Shown here: in pieces, positions 8,114-15,331 of the stretch
How the letters are laid out: every line of letters starts with the position of its first letter
How positions within the stretch are numbered: the stretch's first letter is position 1
Source of the DNA: Candidatus Woesearchaeota archaeon
GTDB lineage: Archaea > Nanobdellota > Nanobdellia > Woesearchaeales > UBA525
Direction of reading: 5' to 3'
Length of the DNA stretch: 64,000 nt
Assembly: GCA_028818155.1 (NCBI GenBank)
Contig: JAPPOH010000013.1
Coordinates: forward strand, 1-64,000
Notes under the pieces: model-generated
The model's input: the letters and a program-made list of their open reading frames with translations, nothing else
Database searches by the model: none
What the model was told of the DNA's origin: nothing
Made by a program: the position numbers and the translations under genes

Positions 8114-9105
8114 TACACGATATGTACCTCTTGTTGTTTTGTCGGAATGACTGTGAACTTTCTTCTACTTTTTGTCGTTCTCGCAACTATTCGTTGCAAT
8201 TTTGTTGCTTTCTCACCTTTTGTTAGTGTAATGCTTTTATGAAAATTCTGTAGGCTTCGCTGATCTGTAATATTCAAGTACATGATGATTCGTTTTCCAT
8301 CTTCTTTCTCGTAGTATCGTGAAATATTTGGTCCTGTTGCATGAATGTCAAGCAAGCAGAGCAGTTTTTGTATTTGTGCAAGGAGCTTCGTCAATTGTTG
8401 TTGCTTCTCAGCTCGCCTTATGACGTACAAATTCAATCCTCTTGCGCTGTATTTTTTCGAGATCATGACTGAACCATCGTCATCAAAGAATGCTCGGATG
8501 AATTCAGCGGAATATTCTTCTGATCTTCGTATCCATACTGGAATAAGATCTTCGCTGTCGATCTTTGGTGCAATTGGAGCTCCGAACACGTATAACATTT
8601 CTCCAAGTATTGCAGGAAATGTGATTCGTATTTCTCCTTTTCCTCTGTAGTGTGTACTTATTGGTCGTATTCTGAAGCAATTGTACACTGCATCTTTGAA
8701 TTGTTGAATGAGATGTGGATTGTTATTTGCGTATTCTACTTGTCTTTTTTTGTCTCCAACGTAGCCATCACCGAAAATATGGCCAATCAACGATGCTAAA
8801 TGCTTGCTTCCCTGTATTGGAAACTTGACGTTTGCTCCATGACCTGCCCGTGTTTTTACTGTAACAATCTCCCGCTCTATCTCTCTTAACGAAATTCTTG
8901 ATAATTTCGAAAGTTTTTCTACCATTCTTATAGGTAGGGAGTACCACCCAAGCCGCAAGTGGTTCGTGTATGGGTGAGAAATGCCGAGTGTTGTTGCAAG
9001 GTGTTTCGGAGGTATCTTTGTCGCATCGAACAATCGTTTTGTGAACTTCTTTGAGAACGTTACTCGTACTGTGTCTCGTAGTTCCCAGAAGTGAATTTCT
9101 TTCAT
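8113..9105 (-). CDS. LAGLIDADG homing endonuclease
   Basis: The 330-residue protein has two LAGLIDADG-type helices, HLASLIGHIFGDGYVG (about residue 103) and AEFIRAFFDDDGSVM (about 201), each ending in the acidic residue that binds catalytic metal, so it should act as a monomer. An N-terminal helix-turn-helix-like part (PPKHLATTLGISHPYTNHLR) precedes them. The ATG at 9105 is chosen over the longer ORF because TATTTAAA lies ~35 bases upstream, inside the extension. It is wedged between carA and carB: the stop overlaps the carB start (TAATG). It is free-standing, not an intein, because it has its own start and stop. Its target may be the carB site next door. Confidence 0.88.
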   Translation of the reverse strand: MKEIHFWELRDTVRVTFSKKFTKRLFDATKIPPKHLATTLGISHPYTNHLRLGWYSLPIRMVEKLSKLSRISLREIEREIVTVKTRAGHGANVKFPIQGSKHLASLIGHIFGDGYVGDKKRQVEYANNNPHLIQQFKDAVYNCFRIRPISTHYRGKGEIRITFPAILGEMLYVFGAPIAPKIDSEDLIPVWIRRSEEYSAEFIRAFFDDDGSVMISKKYSARGLNLYVIRRAEKQQQLTKLLAQIQKLLCLLDIHATGPNISRYYEKEDGKRIIMYLNITDQRSLQNFHKSITLTKGEKATKLQRIVARTTKSRRKFTVIPTKQQEVHIV

Positions 9106-9136
9106 TTTCTCGTCGACATACAGAGAAGATATAGTG

Positions 9137-9144
9137 TTTAAATA
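9137..9144 (-). promoter_or_regulatory. TATA box of the homing endonuclease
   Basis: TATTTAAA on the minus strand, about 35 bases before ATG 9105, predicts a separate transcript starting within about 10 bases of the ATG. carB may therefore be transcribed from this promoter as well as from the carA promoter. Confidence 0.5.
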
Positions 9145-9176
9145 GGCTACGGGTACGTGACCAGTGGCTTTTTGAA

Positions 9177-10241
9177 CTAGCATTTATGCTCCCTCACAAT
9201 CGTTAAGAATTCGTCAAACAAGTAGCCCGTGTCTTCCGGGCCGCCTTTGCTTTCTGGATGGAATTGTACTGAGAAGATCGGTTTTGTCCTATGTTTAATC
9301 CCTTCGTTCGTGTCATCATTCGCGTTCACGAACCATGGTACGAACTCATCAGGCAACGTCTCTGTCTTCACAGCGAACCCGTGGTTCTGTGAGGTGATGT
9401 AACATCTTCCTGTCTCTTTGTCAACGCACGGTTGGTTGTGGCTCCTGTGACCGTACTGGAGTTTGTAGGTTTGTGCGCCTGCAGCTAACGCGAGTAATTG
9501 ATTACCAAGACAAATACCAAATGTTGGCTTCTCGTGCATGACCTTCTTGATATTTTCAATCGTCACATCCGCCATTTGCGGATCGCCTGGGCCATTCGAA
9601 ATGAAGAGGCCGTCAAATTCTTCCTGTGTGAAGTCATAATCCCACGGCACGTACAATACTTTGACGCCTCGCTGCAAGAAATTCCGTACGATACTATACT
9701 TGCACCCGCAATCAACGACGCAAATGGTGATGTCGCCTTTACCAAATTCTTGTTTTTCTTTGATGGAAACTTCAGCGACAAGATTCCTCGTGTTCGGATC
9801 ATCAAACTCGATATCTTCTTCAATAATAATCTTGCCGAGCATGACGCCGTGTTCTCTGAGTTTTTTTGTTAACGCTCGTGTGTCAACGCCCGCAATCCCA
9901 GGTATATTATGCTCTTTGAGCCATTCCCCGAATGATTTTCGGGCGTTCCAGTGGTTGTAGTTCGTGTGTTCTTGCAGGACGACACCCGCAACGTGGATTC
10001 TGTCAGATTCGAACTTTTCGGGGAAGCCAAACGCATCTTCTTTCTCCGCCTGCACGCCGTAATTGCCGATCAATGGGTACGTGAACGTGAGGATTTGTCC
10101 TCGGTAGGAAGGGTCCGTTAAACTCTCTGGATAGCCGACCATGGCCGTGTTAAAGACGACTTCGCCAGCGGAAGAGCGCTCTGCGCCAATAGAAACACCA
10201 GCAAACTCTGTGCCGTCTTCTAACACCAACCGAGCGTTCAT
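9177..10241 (-). CDS. carA: Carbamoyl-phosphate synthase small (glutaminase) subunit
   Basis: CarA hydrolyses glutamine and channels ammonia to CarB. The 354-residue protein has the N-terminal CPSase small-chain domain (LVLEDGTEFAGVSIGAERSS) and a C-terminal class I glutamine amidotransferase. The latter has the nucleophile in FGICLGNQLLALAAG and the His-Glu pair in VQFHPESKGGP. Length is normal. A TATA box at 10265-10275 gives a leaderless message. In most archaea carA abuts carB; here about 1 kb of endonuclease gene separates them. Confidence 0.97.
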   Translation of the reverse strand: MNARLVLEDGTEFAGVSIGAERSSAGEVVFNTAMVGYPESLTDPSYRGQILTFTYPLIGNYGVQAEKEDAFGFPEKFESDRIHVAGVVLQEHTNYNHWNARKSFGEWLKEHNIPGIAGVDTRALTKKLREHGVMLGKIIIEEDIEFDDPNTRNLVAEVSIKEKQEFGKGDITICVVDCGCKYSIVRNFLQRGVKVLYVPWDYDFTQEEFDGLFISNGPGDPQMADVTIENIKKVMHEKPTFGICLGNQLLALAAGAQTYKLQYGHRSHNQPCVDKETGRCYITSQNHGFAVKTETLPDEFVPWFVNANDDTNEGIKHRTKPIFSVQFHPESKGGPEDTGYLFDEFLTIVREHKC

Positions 10242-10264
10242 TAAAATTGGATGGCCACAATGGT

Positions 10265-10275
10265 CTCTTATATAG
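10265..10275 (-). promoter_or_regulatory. TATA box of the carA operon
   Basis: The minus strand reads CTATATAAGAG, centred about 28 bases before the carA ATG at 10241, so carA should be leaderless. No attenuator-like structure is visible in the short space. Confidence 0.65.
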
Positions 10276-10330
10276 ATTATGGTTATGGAGAGGATAGAAC
10301 ACTTGCAAAAACAAACGAAACGTAATCAGT

Positions 10331-10756
10331 TCACGCAGCTTCAGGGTGCTTGTAGAGATTCCTTCGTTCAGAAGATAATTTTCCAGGGGAGTACGTTGTC
10401 ACTGAACCTTCTAGGCTACCAGGAGGCTTTCCTGTTGTACCGTACCATCTTTCAACTTCCTGCAATGCACCAGTCCTCGAATACGTCTCTTTCACAGTCC
10501 ACCGAGTAGTGAGCATACCGTCAAACATCCATGATGCAAGCGATGTGAACTGAACGAGGTGCTCATCTGTAGCGTACCCCCGAGTCTTGTGCACGTTGTA
10601 TCCGAATGAAGGGTCTTCTTGAGTAAATCCCGCTTCTAATGCGGCAATCTTCTTCGCTGACAGCTGTCTGCCTGCGCAAATTTTTACTTGCTCCAGTGCT
10701 CGTGCTCCTGCCCTTCTCAAGGCTTGAGGCATAATCAAGACCTGCGGTACGATCAT
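10331..10756 (-). CDS. Hypothetical protein
   Basis: A 141-residue soluble protein starting MIVPQVLIMPQALRR. The longer ORF is rejected because a TATA box (GTTTATATG) lies inside its first codons, about 27 bases before ATG 10756. No domain is recognised; there are several aromatic residues (ASWMFDGML, RWTVKET, VERWYG). It is divergent from the prepilin peptidase gene. Confidence 0.6.
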   Translation of the reverse strand: MIVPQVLIMPQALRRAGARALEQVKICAGRQLSAKKIAALEAGFTQEDPSFGYNVHKTRGYATDEHLVQFTSLASWMFDGMLTTRWTVKETYSRTGALQEVERWYGTTGKPPGSLEGSVTTYSPGKLSSERRNLYKHPEAA

Positions 10757-10826
10757 TCTAGAAGAAAGGAACCCGCACATATAAACGCATCGGAACCCTT
10801 TTATAAAGAACAAAAAAAGTCCATCC

Positions 10827-11684
10827 ATGGATCTCTTTCTCATCGTCCTGTTCTTAGCAATCGTGATCGCTTCCTACAGAGACATCCAGATCAGGGAAGT
10901 ACCGGACACATTATCCTATGGCCTCATCATGTTCGGCCTTATAGGAAGTGGCATCCTTGCACTGCAAGGGAACACGAGCGTCTTCATCGAGAGCATCCTC
11001 GGCTGTCTCGCCGGCACGATCATTGGCATGGGCATGTTTTACGCCAGACAATGGGGTGGTGGGGACGCAAAATTGCTCATGGGTGTCGGCGCAATCCTCG
11101 GCCTTTCATGGAACAACTTAGACCTCCCGCTGTTCTTCATCCTCTTAATTTTCCTAGGTGCAATCTACGGCTTGCTCTGGACAGTCGGCCTCGCATTCAT
11201 ACACAAAAAGCAATTCCTCCCAGAATGCAAGAAACGACTGCGAACAAAAAAGTACCTCCATATCAGAAAAACACTCCTTGCAACACTCTTCCTCCTCTTC
11301 ATCGCCATCTTCTTCGTGCCATACGAACTCAAACTGTTACTCGGAGCAACCATGGCACTCCTCTACCTCCTCACGTACAGCTGGATCATCATCAAGACAG
11401 TGGAAGACACCATCATGGTGAAACGCTACCCGATCAGCAAGCTCGTTGAAGGCGATTGGATCGTGCAAGAAGTGAAAGTAAAAAACAAACTCATCATCAA
11501 AGCAAAAAACACTGGCGTGACAACAAAACAGATCGCACAGCTCAAGAAAGCGAAGATACAATCCGTCAAGGTCAAGGAAGGCGTGCCCTTCGTTCCTGGG
11601 TTCTTCTTCGCATTCCTTGCACTCCTACTCCTCAAGCACCTCTACGGCGAGCATGTCTTCTTACTCCTGCTCGGTCTTACATAA
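10827..11684 (+). CDS. Archaeal type IV prepilin peptidase (A24 family)
   Basis: This membrane aspartyl protease removes the short leader of archaeal pilins on the cytoplasmic side. The 285-residue protein has about seven hydrophobic segments. It carries the two aspartates of the family: D19 in ASYRDIQIREVPD and D80 in the GxGD motif of RQWGGGDAKLL. A soluble loop (residues ~195-255) before the last helix is an archaeal-type insertion. It has a TATA box (CTTTTATAAAG) and heads a run of pilin-like genes, so those are its likely substrates. Confidence 0.9.
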   Translation: MDLFLIVLFLAIVIASYRDIQIREVPDTLSYGLIMFGLIGSGILALQGNTSVFIESILGCLAGTIIGMGMFYARQWGGGDAKLLMGVGAILGLSWNNLDLPLFFILLIFLGAIYGLLWTVGLAFIHKKQFLPECKKRLRTKKYLHIRKTLLATLFLLFIAIFFVPYELKLLLGATMALLYLLTYSWIIIKTVEDTIMVKRYPISKLVEGDWIVQEVKVKNKLIIKAKNTGVTTKQIAQLKKAKIQSVKVKEGVPFVPGFFFAFLALLLLKHLYGEHVFLLLLGLT

Positions 11685-11716
11685 CCTTTAAAAACATCCT
11701 CCTCGAGAGTATCGTC

Positions 11717-12127
11717 GTGGATGAGGCAGTGTGGGCGGTCATCGGTATTCTGAGCGCGATCATCACGATCGCAGCAGTCGCAGGTATTCTCATGAGCAAC
11801 AAAACAGACCTGCACAGCGCGCAGCTCGAGAGTGCTGTGCAATTGCTCGCTGCTCAGTGTGACCAAGTCTGCAGCTCACCAGAAAACACCGCACTGTCCG
11901 TCAAGGTGCCGCTGCCAAAGAACACCATCCTCAGTACAGACGCAGAGAAAATCTGCGCGACAGTAGCTGATCCCATCTGCACACGCTGCGCCTGTAGACA
12001 TGATCCAAGCGGCATTATCTTAGATTTAACAGAGGCATTCTTTGACACGCACGAGTTCACGTGCAGGTATACGCGCGTTGACACAGGAAATACCGCGCAG
12101 CGCGTGAGTGTGAGTTGTGAAGGATGA
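11717..12127 (+). CDS. Pilin-like small surface protein
   Basis: A 136-residue protein that begins at a GTG about 25 bases after CTTTAAAAAC, so leaderless. An N-terminal hydrophobic helix (VWAVIGILSAIITIAAVAGILM) is followed by an extracellular part with about eight Cys, suggesting disulfides (CDQVCSSPENT, CTRCACRHD). It is the first of eight genes of this type after the prepilin peptidase. No typical prepilin cleavage motif is obvious, so processing is uncertain. It overlaps the next gene by ATGA. Confidence 0.7.
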   Translation: MDEAVWAVIGILSAIITIAAVAGILMSNKTDLHSAQLESAVQLLAAQCDQVCSSPENTALSVKVPLPKNTILSTDAEKICATVADPICTRCACRHDPSGIILDLTEAFFDTHEFTCRYTRVDTGNTAQRVSVSCEG

Positions 12128-14535
12128 GACGCGCGAACGCAGTTGCAACCGTACTCATCATCGCCGCGCTCCTCGTCACAGCAACAGTTGTCACACAACG
12201 GACCGTCTTCACGAGTGAAAGCTCGAGCATGCAACAGACACTGAATGCGTTCGGGAGAAACGTGTACGAAAGTCCTGACGAGATGATCGAACGGTACGCA
12301 AAGAACGGCTACCAAGCTGGCGTTGAAAGCCTCTGGTACTGTGGCCAGCACGCGAGCCCGCCGACGTTACAACAGACGAAAGACCAGTTCGCCGCGTTCG
12401 CGCAAGCAGACCTTGAAGGCAGGATCGCTGATCTCACGGCAGCGTACCCAGAATATAATATCCAGATTAGCAGTCCTCTCTTCACGTTAACAGCACCAGA
12501 CCAACCAGACCAACTCGTAGAGGAAGTCGTCAGTGTTGACGTGCGTGACTTAACCATTACCGTACAAGACGGCGATCGTTTTATCGAGACGGGGTTTGAT
12601 CAGCAGCAGGACTACCCCTACAGGTTCTGGTACCTCTATAACAAGTTCACCGACTGGATCACCTGCAACAACGGCGGCATCTATGGTGTTATCGAGCAAA
12701 CACTCGAAAGCAAGTCGTGCGCGTTCTTCAAAGACCAGTGCTTCTGCGCAAAACACGAGTGGTCGTTCTGCGATGGAAGTACGTCAGATTGCAACGGCTG
12801 TCCATGCGGCAGACAAGGGGCTGGCCTCCCTCTCTACACAGAAGAAGATTGCAGCGCTGACGATCCCAAAAAGTGCCAAGATTTCACGCAATCAGAACGC
12901 CAGCAACTCAAAGATACGTACGGCGTCTCAAAGAACGACCTACAACAGATAGGGAATGGCATTGCGCAAGAACTCACGAACATGTTTGCGGGCAACCCCG
13001 TCTGCGGGAATACAGAACCGAGCGCGCCAACAGGCATCACCTGCACAGCACGCATTGAAGAACCGAAGATCGAGAACTTTTTTGGGTCGAGCTACTCCTA
13101 CCACCCAACCGGGTGCATTGAACAAGTAGACGGATCGTGTGGCATCGTCCCCATCAACGCATTTGATCTCCTCCTGTGCTCTGGCGCCCCACTCTGCCCA
13201 CCAAATTCTGTACTAGATACACCAAACGGCGTTGCTGACGCGATCGCAGCAGTCACAACAGGCACAGCGACACGATGCAGAGAAGTAACAAAAACCAACG
13301 AAGATGACAGCACCTACCAAGTTGTTGAATGCGATAAGCACGTTATTGGTCCGGCAGGGACGCCGCCACTCGCAGATTGCTCATGGAATGAGCTCCAATT
13401 CAACTCACGCGCGGGCGCAGCAGGGAGTGATCCTGACGCGCCACCACTCGGCATCACGTGCAATGCCCTCCCACTCAACGCAGATCCCGGACCAGGAGAC
13501 AGGGCAAGCCAGGTGACGAAAGCAGGTGACCCACTCGTGAAGGAGATCCGCACGGATAGTGAGTTCGCAAAGAGAGGGAATGACCCCTTCTACTACTGGT
13601 TCGGCATGAACGGGTGGCTGGATAGGCGTGGCAGTTTCGACCTCACCATTACATGTTCAGATCCTGGAGCGCCAGGTATACGTCCCTTACAAGCAGGGAT
13701 GCAGCTCCATGTCGCATTCAAACACGGTTGTGACACCGACCAGGCAAGAGGTCTCGGCTGGGCGCCTTCCGCTTGTGCAGCGCCAGGCACGGTGAGTTCG
13801 CCGCGAACCTGCGACCTTGACTGTCATCACCCCTGTCTGAACCAGCGCTGCGAGTTCGTCGATGGTGACCCCGCAAAGGGCATGGAATGCGTGGAACAAC
13901 CAGGAGAGCGACCCACGACGTGTGATGATCCGAATAACGTTTGCATCCAAGGAACGTGCGTCACGCCGCCAGGAGGCGGCGACCCGTACTGTGATGGGAC
14001 GATTAATCCAACGCCAACGAACGATGGAGCCGCGTGCGGCCCGGAAGGAACAAGGGATTTCATCTGCTACGGGTGCCAGAATGGGGCATGCCTCCCCAGA
14101 GAAATTGAATGCTCGATATTCTCTCCGCTCTGTCACACGAACATGTGTGTTGTGTCAGGGAGCACGAGCACATGCACCCTCGTACAAGGAGATCCTGGAG
14201 CGCCTTGCGGCGGCTCAGGCTGTGGCGTCTGCACCTGTAGCGATACCTGCGGTACTGGTGGCACGTGCCTTCCTGAATGGGAACCTGATCAGAACGCGTG
14301 TGGAGGAGAGACGTACTACACGACATGCAGAGACCAAGTCACAATCGATCATATCTGTGTCAACAAAGGCATGGCCGGCTACGAGTGTGAAGTACCATCT
14401 GACGCACCGACAAGAAAAGAAGCATCAGATTGCTGTCCAGGCTTCGGCCCAACGAGCCAAGACTGTAGCCTCTCTGGAGAAGTCTGTTGTCCTGCAGGCT
14501 TTTGTGATGCACAAGACAAGTGTGGTACAGTATGA
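12124..14535 (+). CDS. Large Cys-rich surface protein with N-terminal anchor
   Basis: An 803-residue protein with one N-terminal hydrophobic helix (AVATVLIIAALLVTATVVT) preceded by basic residues, and a very long exported part. The first ~200 residues look folded and Cys-poor. The rest has scores of Cys in short repeats (CDLDCHHPCLNQRC, CGGSGCGVCTCSDTCGTGGTC), like EGF- or Cys-knot-type extracellular modules. Gene overlaps (ATGA) on both sides indicate one operon. It may be a minor pilin with a giant adhesive head, but that is inference. Confidence 0.72.
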   Translation: MRRANAVATVLIIAALLVTATVVTQRTVFTSESSSMQQTLNAFGRNVYESPDEMIERYAKNGYQAGVESLWYCGQHASPPTLQQTKDQFAAFAQADLEGRIADLTAAYPEYNIQISSPLFTLTAPDQPDQLVEEVVSVDVRDLTITVQDGDRFIETGFDQQQDYPYRFWYLYNKFTDWITCNNGGIYGVIEQTLESKSCAFFKDQCFCAKHEWSFCDGSTSDCNGCPCGRQGAGLPLYTEEDCSADDPKKCQDFTQSERQQLKDTYGVSKNDLQQIGNGIAQELTNMFAGNPVCGNTEPSAPTGITCTARIEEPKIENFFGSSYSYHPTGCIEQVDGSCGIVPINAFDLLLCSGAPLCPPNSVLDTPNGVADAIAAVTTGTATRCREVTKTNEDDSTYQVVECDKHVIGPAGTPPLADCSWNELQFNSRAGAAGSDPDAPPLGITCNALPLNADPGPGDRASQVTKAGDPLVKEIRTDSEFAKRGNDPFYYWFGMNGWLDRRGSFDLTITCSDPGAPGIRPLQAGMQLHVAFKHGCDTDQARGLGWAPSACAAPGTVSSPRTCDLDCHHPCLNQRCEFVDGDPAKGMECVEQPGERPTTCDDPNNVCIQGTCVTPPGGGDPYCDGTINPTPTNDGAACGPEGTRDFICYGCQNGACLPREIECSIFSPLCHTNMCVVSGSTSTCTLVQGDPGAPCGGSGCGVCTCSDTCGTGGTCLPEWEPDQNACGGETYYTTCRDQVTIDHICVNKGMAGYECEVPSDAPTRKEASDCCPGFGPTSQDCSLSGEVCCPAGFCDAQDKCGTV

Positions 14536-14921
14536 GAAAAGGAGACCTCACAACACCGACCCTCATGTGGCTTGTCAGCGTGCTCATCGCCATTATCCTT
14601 GTGCTCTGGTACGTCCGCACCGGCTTCCATGACACCGGCCTCGATCGCGTGGATGAAGACCTCAAGAATATCCATTATGACTTGTCGTTAGCATGTACGA
14701 ACAAAGGGTTCCAGAGTGACGTGCACCTCTACACGAAGAAAGGAACGATAGTGGTGACGGACACCACACTCTGTATCACGAAGCCACTCACACAAGGAGT
14801 GATTGAACGCTGCCTCCCCACACCCTGTCCGCTTGCCATTGATGCAACGATCGACATTGCAACAAGTACATCACTCCGCATCACACAGCAAAATAACGTC
14901 TTCACGGTGGCTGGACAATGA
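14532..14921 (+). CDS. Pilin-like membrane-anchored protein
   Basis: A 129-residue protein starting MRKGDLTTPTLMWLVSVLIAIILVLWYV, with an N-terminal helix after a short basic leader, as in archaeal pilin-like proteins. The extracellular part is beta-rich with four Cys (LSLACTNKG, TLCITKP, RCLPTPC). The track begins four codons earlier, but the ATG overlapping the upstream stop (ATGA) is preferred for coupling. Confidence 0.7.
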   Translation: MRKGDLTTPTLMWLVSVLIAIILVLWYVRTGFHDTGLDRVDEDLKNIHYDLSLACTNKGFQSDVHLYTKKGTIVVTDTTLCITKPLTQGVIERCLPTPCPLAIDATIDIATSTSLRITQQNNVFTVAGQ

Positions 14922-15331
14922 GAAAAGGACTCTATGAAATCTTCACAACCTTCTTCTTTGTGATCATTCTTGTTGTTGTGCTGCTCTTCGGCCTCGTTCT
15001 TTCCGGGCAGATGACCATTTTGAAAAGTCAGACGAGTGAATCACGCCTCAAGACATCACTCGCGAAGGAAACGTTCAACGCGATCACACGATGCAATGAA
15101 CAACAAATTCTTGATGAAGCAAAAATTGAACACTGCAGGAAAGCAAGCACCATCACCAAGGCTGTCAAAGTTGTTCAGCCCGCGTTCACTGGTTGCTCTG
15201 TAAAGACGTGGGGTGCTTCCGAGTATGAGCTCGCAACGAAAGATACAAACGCCCAGACATTCTCGTACTGGGTGAACATGAAACAAACAACCGGACAGAT
15301 CTGTCTCGCAGAACTCCTCATCGTGATCTAA
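14918..15331 (+). CDS. Pilin-like membrane-anchored protein
   Basis: A 137-residue protein with leader MRKGLYEI and helix FTTFFFVIILVVVLLFGLVLSG, then a soluble part with four Cys (TRCNEQQ, EHCRKA, TGCSVK, GQICLAE). The start shares ATGA with the previous stop and its own stop shares TAATG with the next start. It belongs to the same operon; no specific family is recognised. Confidence 0.7.
   Translation: MRKGLYEIFTTFFFVIILVVVLLFGLVLSGQMTILKSQTSESRLKTSLAKETFNAITRCNEQQILDEAKIEHCRKASTITKAVKVVQPAFTGCSVKTWGASEYELATKDTNAQTFSYWVNMKQTTGQICLAELLIVI

Noticed and set aside
7962-8186. 74-residue minus-strand ORF overlapping the carB 5' end
   Set aside because: It runs through the carB start region in another frame and its sequence (basic, no known pattern) gives way to the clear CarB N-terminus read from ATG 8113.
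8113-9183. The endonuclease as an intein inside CarA or CarB
   Set aside because: It has its own promoter, start and stop, lies outside both coding regions, and lacks the Cys/Ser and His-Asn splice-junction residues of inteins.
11158-11421. 87-residue Ser-rich ORF within the prepilin peptidase gene
   Set aside because: It is a shifted frame of a leucine-rich membrane gene; the peptidase frame has the catalytic Asp motifs.
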